The notes beneath the pieces were generated by a model that made no database searches, had not been told where the DNA came from, and was given only the letters and a program-made list of their open reading frames with translations. Shown here in pieces: positions 1-7,632 of a DNA stretch of 34,017 nucleotides. Origin of the DNA: Spirochaetota bacterium. GTDB lineage: Bacteria; Spirochaetota; UBA4802; JAGODF01. How positions within the stretch are numbered: position 1 is the stretch's first letter; every line of letters starts with the position of its first letter. The stretch covers positions 1-34,017 of the forward strand of contig JAOAAF010000022.1 of assembly GCA_026419015.1 (NCBI GenBank), read 5' to 3'. The translations under genes were made by a program, and so were the position numbers.

Positions 1-19
1 AGATGTGTATAAGAGACAG
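1..19 (+). other. Nextera/Tn5 transposase adapter (mosaic end) remnant at contig edge
   Basis: Window begins AGATGTGTATAAGAGACAG, identical to the Nextera Tn5 mosaic-end adapter. Confidence 0.95.
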
Positions 20-224
20 CTTTTACTGTTAAAAGGTCAATCGGTGCATTTTTTCTGTCGAGTTCTAAGATTGCTTCGTAGATTGAGCGATGTCCTTCAA
101 GATAGAAATCCTCCGGTTGGAGGATTCCTATAACTTTTAAAAGAGCTTCTTTGCTCAGCAAAATTGCAGCTAAACACGAAGCTTCCGTTTCGATGTCTTG
201 TGGGGGTACATGTTGAGGTACCAT
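20..224 (-). CDS. dnaB: Replicative DNA helicase DnaB, N-terminal fragment (truncated by contig end)
   Basis: Minus-strand reading MVPQHVPPQDIETEASCLAAILLSKEALLKVIGILQPEDFYLEGHRSIYEAILELDRKNAPIDLLTV resembles the DnaB N-terminal domain; located directly after rplI, the usual neighbour. Confidence 0.88.
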
Positions 225-227
225 GTA

Positions 228-671
228 CTAATCCTTTTCGACAATAATTGAAAGATCTGCATGTAAACCGTCTTCAAGTTTGATTGTTGCTTTAAAGGTA
301 CCCAATTCCTTTATTGGGGAATCTAATTGAATTTTGCGCTTGTCAATTTCAAATCCCATTTCGCGCAGCTTTTTAGCAATGTCCATTGAAGTGATAGATC
401 CATAGAGCTTGCCCTCTTCGCCGGCAAGGGCGGTAAATTTCAATTCTCTGCCATTTAGAGTGTTTGCCAATTTTTCGCTTTCTTTGCGGCGCTTTTCTTT
501 TTTAATTTTAATTAATCGCTTTTGGTGTTCAATAGCTTTTTTGCTGGCTTCATTTGCCACAATAACCAATTTTTTTGGTATGAGATAATTGCGTGCGTAC
601 CCATCCGAAACTTCTTTAAGATCGCCGGCTTCGCCGAGGTTTGCAATGTCTTTTTGTAGAATTACTTTCAT
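228..671 (-). CDS. rplI: 50S ribosomal protein L9
   Basis: MKVILQKDIANLGEAGDLKEVSDGYARNYLIPKKLV is the L9 signature; gene order agrees. Confidence 0.97.
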   Translation of the reverse strand: MKVILQKDIANLGEAGDLKEVSDGYARNYLIPKKLVIVANEASKKAIEHQKRLIKIKKEKRRKESEKLANTLNGRELKFTALAGEEGKLYGSITSMDIAKKLREMGFEIDKRKIQLDSPIKELGTFKATIKLEDGLHADLSIIVEKD

Positions 672-717
672 AGTTTATTCTCCTTATGCGAAAAAATACG
701 AGAAATTCATTTACTTA

Positions 718-1608
718 CTACCATAGGTTGTTGGCATTTTCTGAATCTTCAAGTTTACGAAAATCTGCCCAAAAGTCAATAGCACCAATGCTTGCGAGAA
801 TGATGAACAAAAGGATTAACATTTCATTAAAAAATATTACTAACATTGCAAGCATTGCAAATATAATTTTTACAGAAAAGCCTTTTTTTAGCGCAAAGTA
901 TTTTATTATCCCTATTGCCTGCACAGTGTATAAATTCGTAAATACGAGTGCCGTGTTCAAACATATTGCATGAATAATTGGATATGATACCGCATCGATG
1001 AGGAGCGTTCCCAACCACCCAGCAATTAAACAATAAATTAAATAGTCGTTTAATTTGAAAAATTCAACTCCTTTTGTAAGTTTTACATCTTTTGATATAA
1101 AGATTTTAATGAAAATTCGGACAATTGAAAAGCCAAATGCGGCAAACAACATTGCGTTTAAGAAGTACGAAAATGGTATGATAGTCCTAATAAGCACATT
1201 TGCGGCATCGAATGTCGTTTTTAATTCGTTTTTTTTATCGATGGGCATATCAGAGTTTTGGAGATATTCCATAAACTGCATCCGCGATTGTTCGTATAAA
1301 TCGATTCCTTTTAAAAATTTTAATAAATAAAAATTTGCTAATAACACAATGCATACTGCCAAAGTAGCATATATCAGGTAAAATTGATATGGTTTGTTAT
1401 ACTTCAATGAGAAGGCGCTGAATATACCGATGATAATTGCTATGACCAGCATGGGAAAAAATTCAGCACTTATTTTATATAGAAAAAAACCTGCGACAAG
1501 AATACCTGCACTTACCAAAAGGGTTTTCGCTCCCCATTTGTAAAAGCACATGGCCGTAGCAACCATAATCGATGCGCCAATTAATGATGCAAAAAGTATC
1601 GAATACAA
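718..1608 (-). CDS. Multi-pass membrane protein, DUF2232 (YybS)-like
   Basis: Several hydrophobic segments, 296 aa, between rpsR and rplI where DUF2232 proteins commonly occur. Confidence 0.65.
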   Translation of the reverse strand: MYSILFASLIGASIMVATAMCFYKWGAKTLLVSAGILVAGFFLYKISAEFFPMLVIAIIIGIFSAFSLKYNKPYQFYLIYATLAVCIVLLANFYLLKFLKGIDLYEQSRMQFMEYLQNSDMPIDKKNELKTTFDAANVLIRTIIPFSYFLNAMLFAAFGFSIVRIFIKIFISKDVKLTKGVEFFKLNDYLIYCLIAGWLGTLLIDAVSYPIIHAICLNTALVFTNLYTVQAIGIIKYFALKKGFSVKIIFAMLAMLVIFFNEMLILLFIILASIGAIDFWADFRKLEDSENANNLW

Positions 1609-1615
1609 AACTCGT

Positions 1616-1996
1616 TTACTTTACAACGAATGGTAAAAGAGCAATGATACGTGCTCTCTTAATTTGCTGTGCAACAATGCGCTGGTGTTTGGCACAATTT
1701 CCTGTAATTCTTCGGGGAAGAATTTTCCCGCGGTCTGTGATAAACTTGCTAAGCAGTTCCACATTTTTATAATCAATCACTAAATCCTTGTTCGCACAAA
1801 ACCTGCACGTTTTTCGTTTAAACCTTGTTACTTTTTTCAGCGCATCTCCTTCTTCTTTTTCAGTTTGCTGACGACTTTTCGCATCGACATTTACCTCTTT
1901 CAATATTGTTTCGTTTTGTTTTGACGGTGCTGCTTCTGATGTGAGATGCTCATTTGATGCATGTGAATTTTCTTGAGAAATTATTTCATCTGACAT
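1616..1996 (-). CDS. rpsR: 30S ribosomal protein S18 with N-terminal extension
   Basis: C-terminal ~75 aa ([63 protein letters not shown]) is S18; GAGGAG RBS fits the internal ATG (MSDEII...) better than the ORF-track start at 2011. Confidence 0.95.
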   Translation of the reverse strand: MSDEIISQENSHASNEHLTSEAAPSKQNETILKEVNVDAKSRQQTEKEEGDALKKVTRFKRKTCRFCANKDLVIDYKNVELLSKFITDRGKILPRRITGNCAKHQRIVAQQIKRARIIALLPFVVK

Positions 1997-2123
1997 TTGG
2001 TTTCTCCTCATACATGGTTTTATTCTTCCTTGTAAAATTTAAATTTGCAAACTATAAATAGCGCGAATATTCTTTAATGATCGATAACAATATAAAAACA
2101 ACATCGTTTTTATTGCGTAATTT

Positions 2124-2552
2124 TCAAAAAGGAATATCATCGTCAGAAAACGGGTGATCTGGTTCGTAACTCGTTTCGGGAGTTTGTGATGGTATATCTG
2201 CATTAGTTGTTTCTTGCAATTGCTTGGGTGAAAGGAATTGAAAATTTTCAATCACGACTTCTACCGCTGAGCGTTTTTGTCCATTTTGATCATCCCACGA
2301 ACGCTGTTGAAGTCTTCCCTCGATGCCTATTCGATGGCCTTTTTTGCAATATTGGGCAATCGCTTCGCCGAGTTTTCCCCATGCGATGCAATTAAAAAAC
2401 GACGTGTATTCCTTTTTTTCTCCAGAAACAGAATAATTGCGCGTATTTGCAATTGTGAAATTAGTAACTGAAGATCCACCTTGTGTGTAACGAAGTTCGG
2501 GATCTTTTACGATTCTTCCAATCAAAATTACCCTGTTGATGTCGCTCGCCAT
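2124..2552 (-). CDS. ssb: Single-stranded DNA-binding protein
   Basis: MASDINRVILIGRIVKDPELRYTQGGSSVTNFTIA...; acidic C-terminal tip DDDIPF. Confidence 0.97.
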   Translation of the reverse strand: MASDINRVILIGRIVKDPELRYTQGGSSVTNFTIANTRNYSVSGEKKEYTSFFNCIAWGKLGEAIAQYCKKGHRIGIEGRLQQRSWDDQNGQKRSAVEVVIENFQFLSPKQLQETTNADIPSQTPETSYEPDHPFSDDDIPF

Positions 2553-2568
2553 TGGTATAGAATTTCCT

Positions 2569-2859
2569 TTATGCAGATTTTGCTTCTTCTATTTTTACAA
2601 ATAAAAATCGGAGAATATCTATCATCAATCTAAATTCAGATGTAAGATTTTTTACTCCTTCAGGGGCAACCTCGATGTGATAAATCAAATAAAAACCTTC
2701 TACGTTGCGATCGATTGGATAGGCGAGTTTTCTTCGCCCCCATTCGTTCACCGATTTTATGTTTGCCCCATGTTTTTGAAAAATTTTTTCTACCATTCCC
2801 CGCGTTTCATTGAGGGTTTCGTTTGGTCGAAGAATGATGGTAAGTTCGTAGCTGTTCAT
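2569..2859 (-). CDS. rpsF: 30S ribosomal protein S6
   Basis: MNSYELTIILRPNET...WGRRKLAYPIDRNVEGFYLIYHIE; AAGGAAGG RBS. Confidence 0.96.
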   Translation of the reverse strand: MNSYELTIILRPNETLNETRGMVEKIFQKHGANIKSVNEWGRRKLAYPIDRNVEGFYLIYHIEVAPEGVKNLTSEFRLMIDILRFLFVKIEEAKSA

Positions 2860-3031
2860 AATACCTTCCTTTGGAAAATTAGAATTTGCTAAAATGCATC
2901 TCGCTTTTAGCAGAAAGGCAGTACAACGATATAAAAAGTGGCATTTTTTGCAAGAAATTTTTCACGCACTCAGTGGCAAATTCATTCAGATTATTGGATT
3001 TAAGTGGAAGACATAAAGACAAAAAAAATGA

Positions 3032-3064
3032 AAATACCTGCCGCAAAAGGGCAGGTATTTTTTT
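3032..3064 (-). terminator. Rho-independent (bidirectional) terminator downstream of the acyl-CoA dehydrogenase
   Basis: AAATACCTGCC-gcaaaag-GGCAGGTATTT, 11-bp perfect stem with T/A tracts on both sides. Confidence 0.85.
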
Positions 3065-3090
3065 GATGAAGTATTTGTGAACTACGAATG

Positions 3091-4239
3091 CTAACCTTTT
3101 AATTCGTTATTCGCAATCACAAGCCGTTGGATTTCAGACGTTCCTTCGTATATTTCAGTAATGCGCGCATCACGGTAATATCGTTCAACGGGATAGTCTT
3201 TTATATAGCCGTATCCGCCGAATATTTGCAGCGCTTTGTGCGTTACCCGATGTGAGGTTTCTGAGGCAAAAAGTTTTGCCATGGCCGAATATTTTGAATA
3301 ACGCTGTCGCTCGCCAGTATTCAAAAATGTTGCTGCCTGATATACCAAAAGACGGGCAGCTTCAATTTCGGTTGCCATATCTGCAATCATCCATTGAATA
3401 GCTTGGAAACTCGATATGGATTTCCCAAACTGTTTTCGCTCCATGGCATATTGCTTCGCAGCTTCAAATGCTGCTTGTGCGATTCCTACTGCTTGTGCAG
3501 CGATACCTACTCTTCCACCATCGAGAGTATGCATCGCAATTTTAAAACCTTCGCCTTTTTTGCCGAGTAGGTTTTCTTCGGGAATTTCGCAATTATCAAA
3601 CACAAGCTCTGTTGTTGAAGAAGCGCATATTCCAAGCTTGTTTTCTGTTTTCCCAACGCTAAAGCCCGGCGTTCCTTTTTCGACAATGAAAAAAGACAAA
3701 CCTTTATGGCCAAGGCCTTTTTCTGTTACTGCTGTGATAACTGCGACATCTGCCACGCCACCGTTTGTAATGAAGTTTTTTGTGCCATTGAGAATCCATT
3801 TGCCATTCTTGAATTCAGCAGTTGTTTTCGTTCCTGCTGCATCCGAACCTGCTTCTGGCTCTGTGATGCCGAAACAGCCAATCCATTCTCCTGTACATAG
3901 TTTTGGGAGATATTTCATTTTTTGTTCTTCAGTTCCGAAATAGTAAATGGGAGAAAGGCATAATGAATTGTGCGCGGAACAAATAACACCTGTCGAAGCA
4001 CATCCGCGCGAAAGTTCTTCTATCGCAATCGCATACGAAAGGTAATCCATTCCTGCACCGTTATATTTTTCAGGATATACAATGCCCATCAATCCCATTT
4101 CGCCCATTTTCTTTACGTGTTCCCATGGAAATTCATGGGTGCGATCGTAATGTTCAGCTTTTGGTTTAAGTTCGTTTTCAGCGAAACTTCTGCACATGTC
4201 TTTTAGCATTTGCTGTTCATCTGTTAATTTGAAGTCCAT
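3091..4239 (-). CDS. Acyl-CoA dehydrogenase (short-chain/butyryl-type)
   Basis: MDFKLTDEQQMLKDMCRSFAENELKP..., CFGITEPEAGSDA, FGGYGYIKDYPVERYYRDARITEIYEGTSEIQRLVI are diagnostic. Confidence 0.95.
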   Translation of the reverse strand: MDFKLTDEQQMLKDMCRSFAENELKPKAEHYDRTHEFPWEHVKKMGEMGLMGIVYPEKYNGAGMDYLSYAIAIEELSRGCASTGVICSAHNSLCLSPIYYFGTEEQKMKYLPKLCTGEWIGCFGITEPEAGSDAAGTKTTAEFKNGKWILNGTKNFITNGGVADVAVITAVTEKGLGHKGLSFFIVEKGTPGFSVGKTENKLGICASSTTELVFDNCEIPEENLLGKKGEGFKIAMHTLDGGRVGIAAQAVGIAQAAFEAAKQYAMERKQFGKSISSFQAIQWMIADMATEIEAARLLVYQAATFLNTGERQRYSKYSAMAKLFASETSHRVTHKALQIFGGYGYIKDYPVERYYRDARITEIYEGTSEIQRLVIANNELKG

Positions 4240-4497
4240 AAGTTGCTCCTTATCTCAAAAGTTTTTTGTTTACATCTGCTCACATGTTGGTAATAAAACC
4301 ACTCTCCTTGTAGCGACCGATGCGGTGTTATTCGTGAATTGTCATAAATATGGACGCACATAAGGGCACTTTTTGTCAAGGCAATTCAGCGAAAAAATAG
4401 TTGTTGCCATGCGAAAATACAAATGCACCATAGCAACAATTACATCGGAGGGTAACCACTTTTGTGTAGTATTGATTTTTTATTTTTATGGGGGATT

Positions 4498-5559
4498 ATG
4501 AGAAAGAAGTGTGCGATTTTTATATGTGGCTTGATTTTTGTATTTGCCTGTGGTTCTTGGAAAATAACCACCTACACAAGCAGTGTTCTTTGTGCCATTG
4601 AAAATGGTATTGAACCAGGCAAGGTGAAGCTTGTATTTGGCGATGATGGCATTTTCGATCTCACATTTGGGATTAAGGTTTTTCGCGGGAGAATTTACCT
4701 TACTGACAATGCGTTAAAGCGCCTGCAGGTATTCGCTCGTGATGGGTCGTTGGAATTATTCATTGGTCCTAAGGGATCTGCGCTGCCAAAATCGAGCGAT
4801 GTGAGGAGTTCTTATTTTAATTTTAGCGTAATGGGGAATTTGGTTATTGATTCGAAAGATAGGTTATATGTACAAAATCGAATCGTCCCTTCTGAGTCTT
4901 CAGGAAGCGATGAACTCGATTTTTCTCCTTCATACATTCTCGCATTCGATAAATCGGGTGCATTGCAATATACGCTTGGCCGTCATGGAGCACCAAATAT
5001 CCCATTCGATTTTATCGAAAGCATTGAAGTGGATAGATCCGATCGCCTTTTTGTCGTTTCGAGAAAATTCAACAACTGGACGGTAAGCCGTTTTCACGAG
5101 CAAAAGCTGACATTTAGCGAGAGCTTTTCGAATTCCAATTTCGTCGATCAGGAACACGACAAAACTAATGAGGGGAAAATCGATTGCATCAAGATTTTAA
5201 GCGATGGTGAAGATTTTTTGATATCTGTTGCATATTACCACGGATTGCGTTTTAAATATCGAAAAATTTATCACTATTCAATTAAAGATCGTAAAATCAC
5301 GCGAACGTTAGTAGATTTGCCAGATCCGAAAAATGAGATATTTGCTGTAGTTGAGGATTCCCAACTTTACCTGTGGAATGTGGAAGAACGGCGCACACGG
5401 TTTATGGTGCTGAATTTTTCGGGAAATATCGATCACAATATTTTGTTGAAATTTGACGAACGGCGATATTTCTATCAGGATATTCTTCTCGATGATTCTG
5501 CGGCGTTTTATTCTTTTCGGGTGAACAAAAACAATGTGGAAGTTCTGGAGTGGAAGTGA
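4498..5559 (+). CDS. Putative lipoprotein with NHL/6-bladed beta-propeller-like repeats
   Basis: MRKKCAIFICGLIFVFACGSW has a lipobox-like Cys; LTFGIKVFRGRIYLTDNALKRLQVFARDGSL, NLVIDSKDRLYVQ and FDKSGAL repeats. Start chosen at the ATG preceding the signal peptide. Confidence 0.72.
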   Translation: MRKKCAIFICGLIFVFACGSWKITTYTSSVLCAIENGIEPGKVKLVFGDDGIFDLTFGIKVFRGRIYLTDNALKRLQVFARDGSLELFIGPKGSALPKSSDVRSSYFNFSVMGNLVIDSKDRLYVQNRIVPSESSGSDELDFSPSYILAFDKSGALQYTLGRHGAPNIPFDFIESIEVDRSDRLFVVSRKFNNWTVSRFHEQKLTFSESFSNSNFVDQEHDKTNEGKIDCIKILSDGEDFLISVAYYHGLRFKYRKIYHYSIKDRKITRTLVDLPDPKNEIFAVVEDSQLYLWNVEERRTRFMVLNFSGNIDHNILLKFDERRYFYQDILLDDSAAFYSFRVNKNNVEVLEWK

Positions 5560-7163
5560 TGAAAGTGGTCACAGCTGAACAGATGCGCCACATCGATGCA
5601 GAAACGATACACCGTTTTGGGATTCCCCCCGAAGTGCTCATGGCGTATGCGGGAAGGGTTGCGGCAAACTATATCCTGGATGAATATGCGCAGATCGTGG
5701 ATATTGCCGTCGTGTGCGGTTCAGGTAACAATGGAGGAGATGGATTTGTCATCGCATATTTGCTTTCAAATAGCGGAAAGAATGTTAAAGTTTTTTTTGT
5801 TGGCGAAGAAGAAAAGCTATCGGAAAGCGCACGCATATATTGTCGCCTCTGCAAAAATGCAGGAATATCAGTTGTGCCATTTTCCGAAGAAAATGTCGAC
5901 GAAATTATAAAAAGTCCATTGGTCGTCGATGCTATCGTGGGAACAGGATTTTGCGGAAGCGCACGTGGAAACGTGGCGCGCGCAATCGCAGCAATCAACA
6001 AAAGCGATGGTATTGTCATTTCAATTGATGTGCCAAGTGGCTTACCTGCTGATGGAGAGGCTCCAAACGGTGAAGCAGTGTATGCTGATGTTACCATCAC
6101 CATTGGCCTTCCAAAAATTTCCCTTGTGACTTATCCAGGAAAGCAATATGCGGGAAAATTGGTTCTTGCAGATATTGGTTTCCCGCGTTCGCTGTGTGAA
6201 TCGAGCGAATTGAAGTCGGAATTAATTGACGAACAATACATCGCAACGCAATTCCCATATTCGCGCGATCCCGACGCGCACAAACGCTCGTGGGCACATG
6301 TGCTGTTTGTCGGGGGATTCGATGGCATGGAAGGTGCCCTTCTGCTTGCAACAACGGCTTTTTTTGAAACAGGGGGAAGTATCGCAACAGCCCTTACCAC
6401 AGCAAGTGCGAGAAATGTCATTGCAGGCAAAATACCTGAACTAATGACAGCGGCAATTGCGCCCAACAAAGCGCTGAATGAAATCATTGAAAAACGTGAT
6501 CACATTAATTTCAACGATAACATTTTAAATGACGTCAAATCCGCGTTGAACGATTTTTTTTCTCAACAAAAACAGTTTGGAATTGTTGTCATAGGACCTG
6601 GGATGGGACGCGGAGTTTTTTCGAAAGTTGTATTTGAAGTGCTTGTTGAAGAAGTCTGGCGTTTTGGAATAACAGGCATGATTATCGACGGCGATGGGCT
6701 ATTTCATCTTGCGAACTTTATTAACGAAAAGAAATCGGTAAACGGCAATGTCCTCATCACACCGCATTTCCTTGAAGCATCGCGAATTTATGGGAAAACG
6801 GTCGAAGAAATAAAAAGAAATCGATTTCAGGCTGCGCTTGAGCTTTCAAGGCACTGCAATTCGGTAGTTCTTTTGAAAGGTCCAGCCACAATTGTGACAA
6901 ACGGAATTGAAAGTTTAATCAACACGACGGGAAATCAGGCGTTAGCAACAGCAGGTTCTGGAGATGTGCTCTGTGGGATTATCGCCGCGCTTGCAAGCAG
7001 AGGGATCACGCTTATGGAAGCAGCTGCGCTTGGCGCATGGATTCATGGTCGCGCAGCAGATCTTTATGTTCGCGCGACGGGGAAAAATGCCATGAGAGCA
7101 ACAGATATTGTGAAGTACATTGGCGAGGTGTTGCGAAGCATTCATGAACGTCGCTTCTGTTAG
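5559..7163 (+). CDS. nnr: Bifunctional NAD(P)H-hydrate epimerase / ADP-dependent (S)-NAD(P)H-hydrate dehydratase
   Basis: VVCGSGNNGGDGFVIAYLL (YjeF_N) and LLKGPATIVTNG...NTTGNQALATAGSGDVLCGIIAAL (carbohydrate-kinase-like domain). ATG at 5559 with TGATG overlap. Confidence 0.95.
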   Translation: MKVVTAEQMRHIDAETIHRFGIPPEVLMAYAGRVAANYILDEYAQIVDIAVVCGSGNNGGDGFVIAYLLSNSGKNVKVFFVGEEEKLSESARIYCRLCKNAGISVVPFSEENVDEIIKSPLVVDAIVGTGFCGSARGNVARAIAAINKSDGIVISIDVPSGLPADGEAPNGEAVYADVTITIGLPKISLVTYPGKQYAGKLVLADIGFPRSLCESSELKSELIDEQYIATQFPYSRDPDAHKRSWAHVLFVGGFDGMEGALLLATTAFFETGGSIATALTTASARNVIAGKIPELMTAAIAPNKALNEIIEKRDHINFNDNILNDVKSALNDFFSQQKQFGIVVIGPGMGRGVFSKVVFEVLVEEVWRFGITGMIIDGDGLFHLANFINEKKSVNGNVLITPHFLEASRIYGKTVEEIKRNRFQAALELSRHCNSVVLLKGPATIVTNGIESLINTTGNQALATAGSGDVLCGIIAALASRGITLMEAAALGAWIHGRAADLYVRATGKNAMRATDIVKYIGEVLRSIHERRFC

Positions 7164-7201
7164 TAAAGTAGGAGTTAAGATTAAGTGGTATGTGTTAGAT
7201 A

Positions 7202-7555
7202 ATGAGTAAAGCGAGATGGGTAAAAATATTTTCTTTTATACTTATTTTCGTTTTTGTAGTGAATGCAGTTCGAGATTCGTTGTTCTCTATTGCATTTCTT
7301 TCGCGAGTTTATGCGCAAGACAAAAAGGATCGTTGTCACAATTGCGATGAGGACAAAAAAAGTAAAAATCCCATTTGCGCATTTACATATATTGCCTTGT
7401 TTTTTTGGTATTCGATGATGGCCATCGCCTGTGCGGTTGCAATTGTGATGGATCTTACAACAGGTTTTACGCAAGGGTTCACTGCATCGTTTATCGAGTG
7501 GTTTATTGATTCAACGAACAAACTATCGCGTTTTTTTCGTTCTATTGGGTGTTGA
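7202..7555 (+). CDS. Small membrane protein with CxxC-like segment, unknown function
   Basis: 117 aa, two hydrophobic segments flanking KKDRCHNCDEDKKSKNPIC; fills the gap between nnr and the AsmA-like gene. Confidence 0.6.
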   Translation: MSKARWVKIFSFILIFVFVVNAVRDSLFSIAFLSRVYAQDKKDRCHNCDEDKKSKNPICAFTYIALFFWYSMMAIACAVAIVMDLTTGFTQGFTASFIEWFIDSTNKLSRFFRSIGC

Positions 7556-7573
7556 GGATTTGCGAAAAAATGC

Positions 7574-7601
7574 TTGTCATTAATTGTTAAAACTGTATAC
7601 T
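7574..7601 (+). promoter_or_regulatory. Candidate sigma70-type promoter upstream of the AsmA-like gene
   Basis: TTGTCA (7574-7579), 16-nt spacer, TATACT (7596-7601), 32 nt before ATG 7633. Confidence 0.5.
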
Positions 7602-7632
7602 GAATATCCCATTACAGTAGGGGATAGTTGTC

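Noticed and set aside
1-19. Biological Tn5/IS50 end at the contig start
   Set aside because: Exact Nextera adapter at a contig edge with no accompanying transposon sequence; a library artefact is far more likely.
3416-3943. 175-aa plus-strand ORF
   Set aside because: Antisense to the well-supported acyl-CoA dehydrogenase; low-complexity S/P/F composition typical of shadow ORFs.
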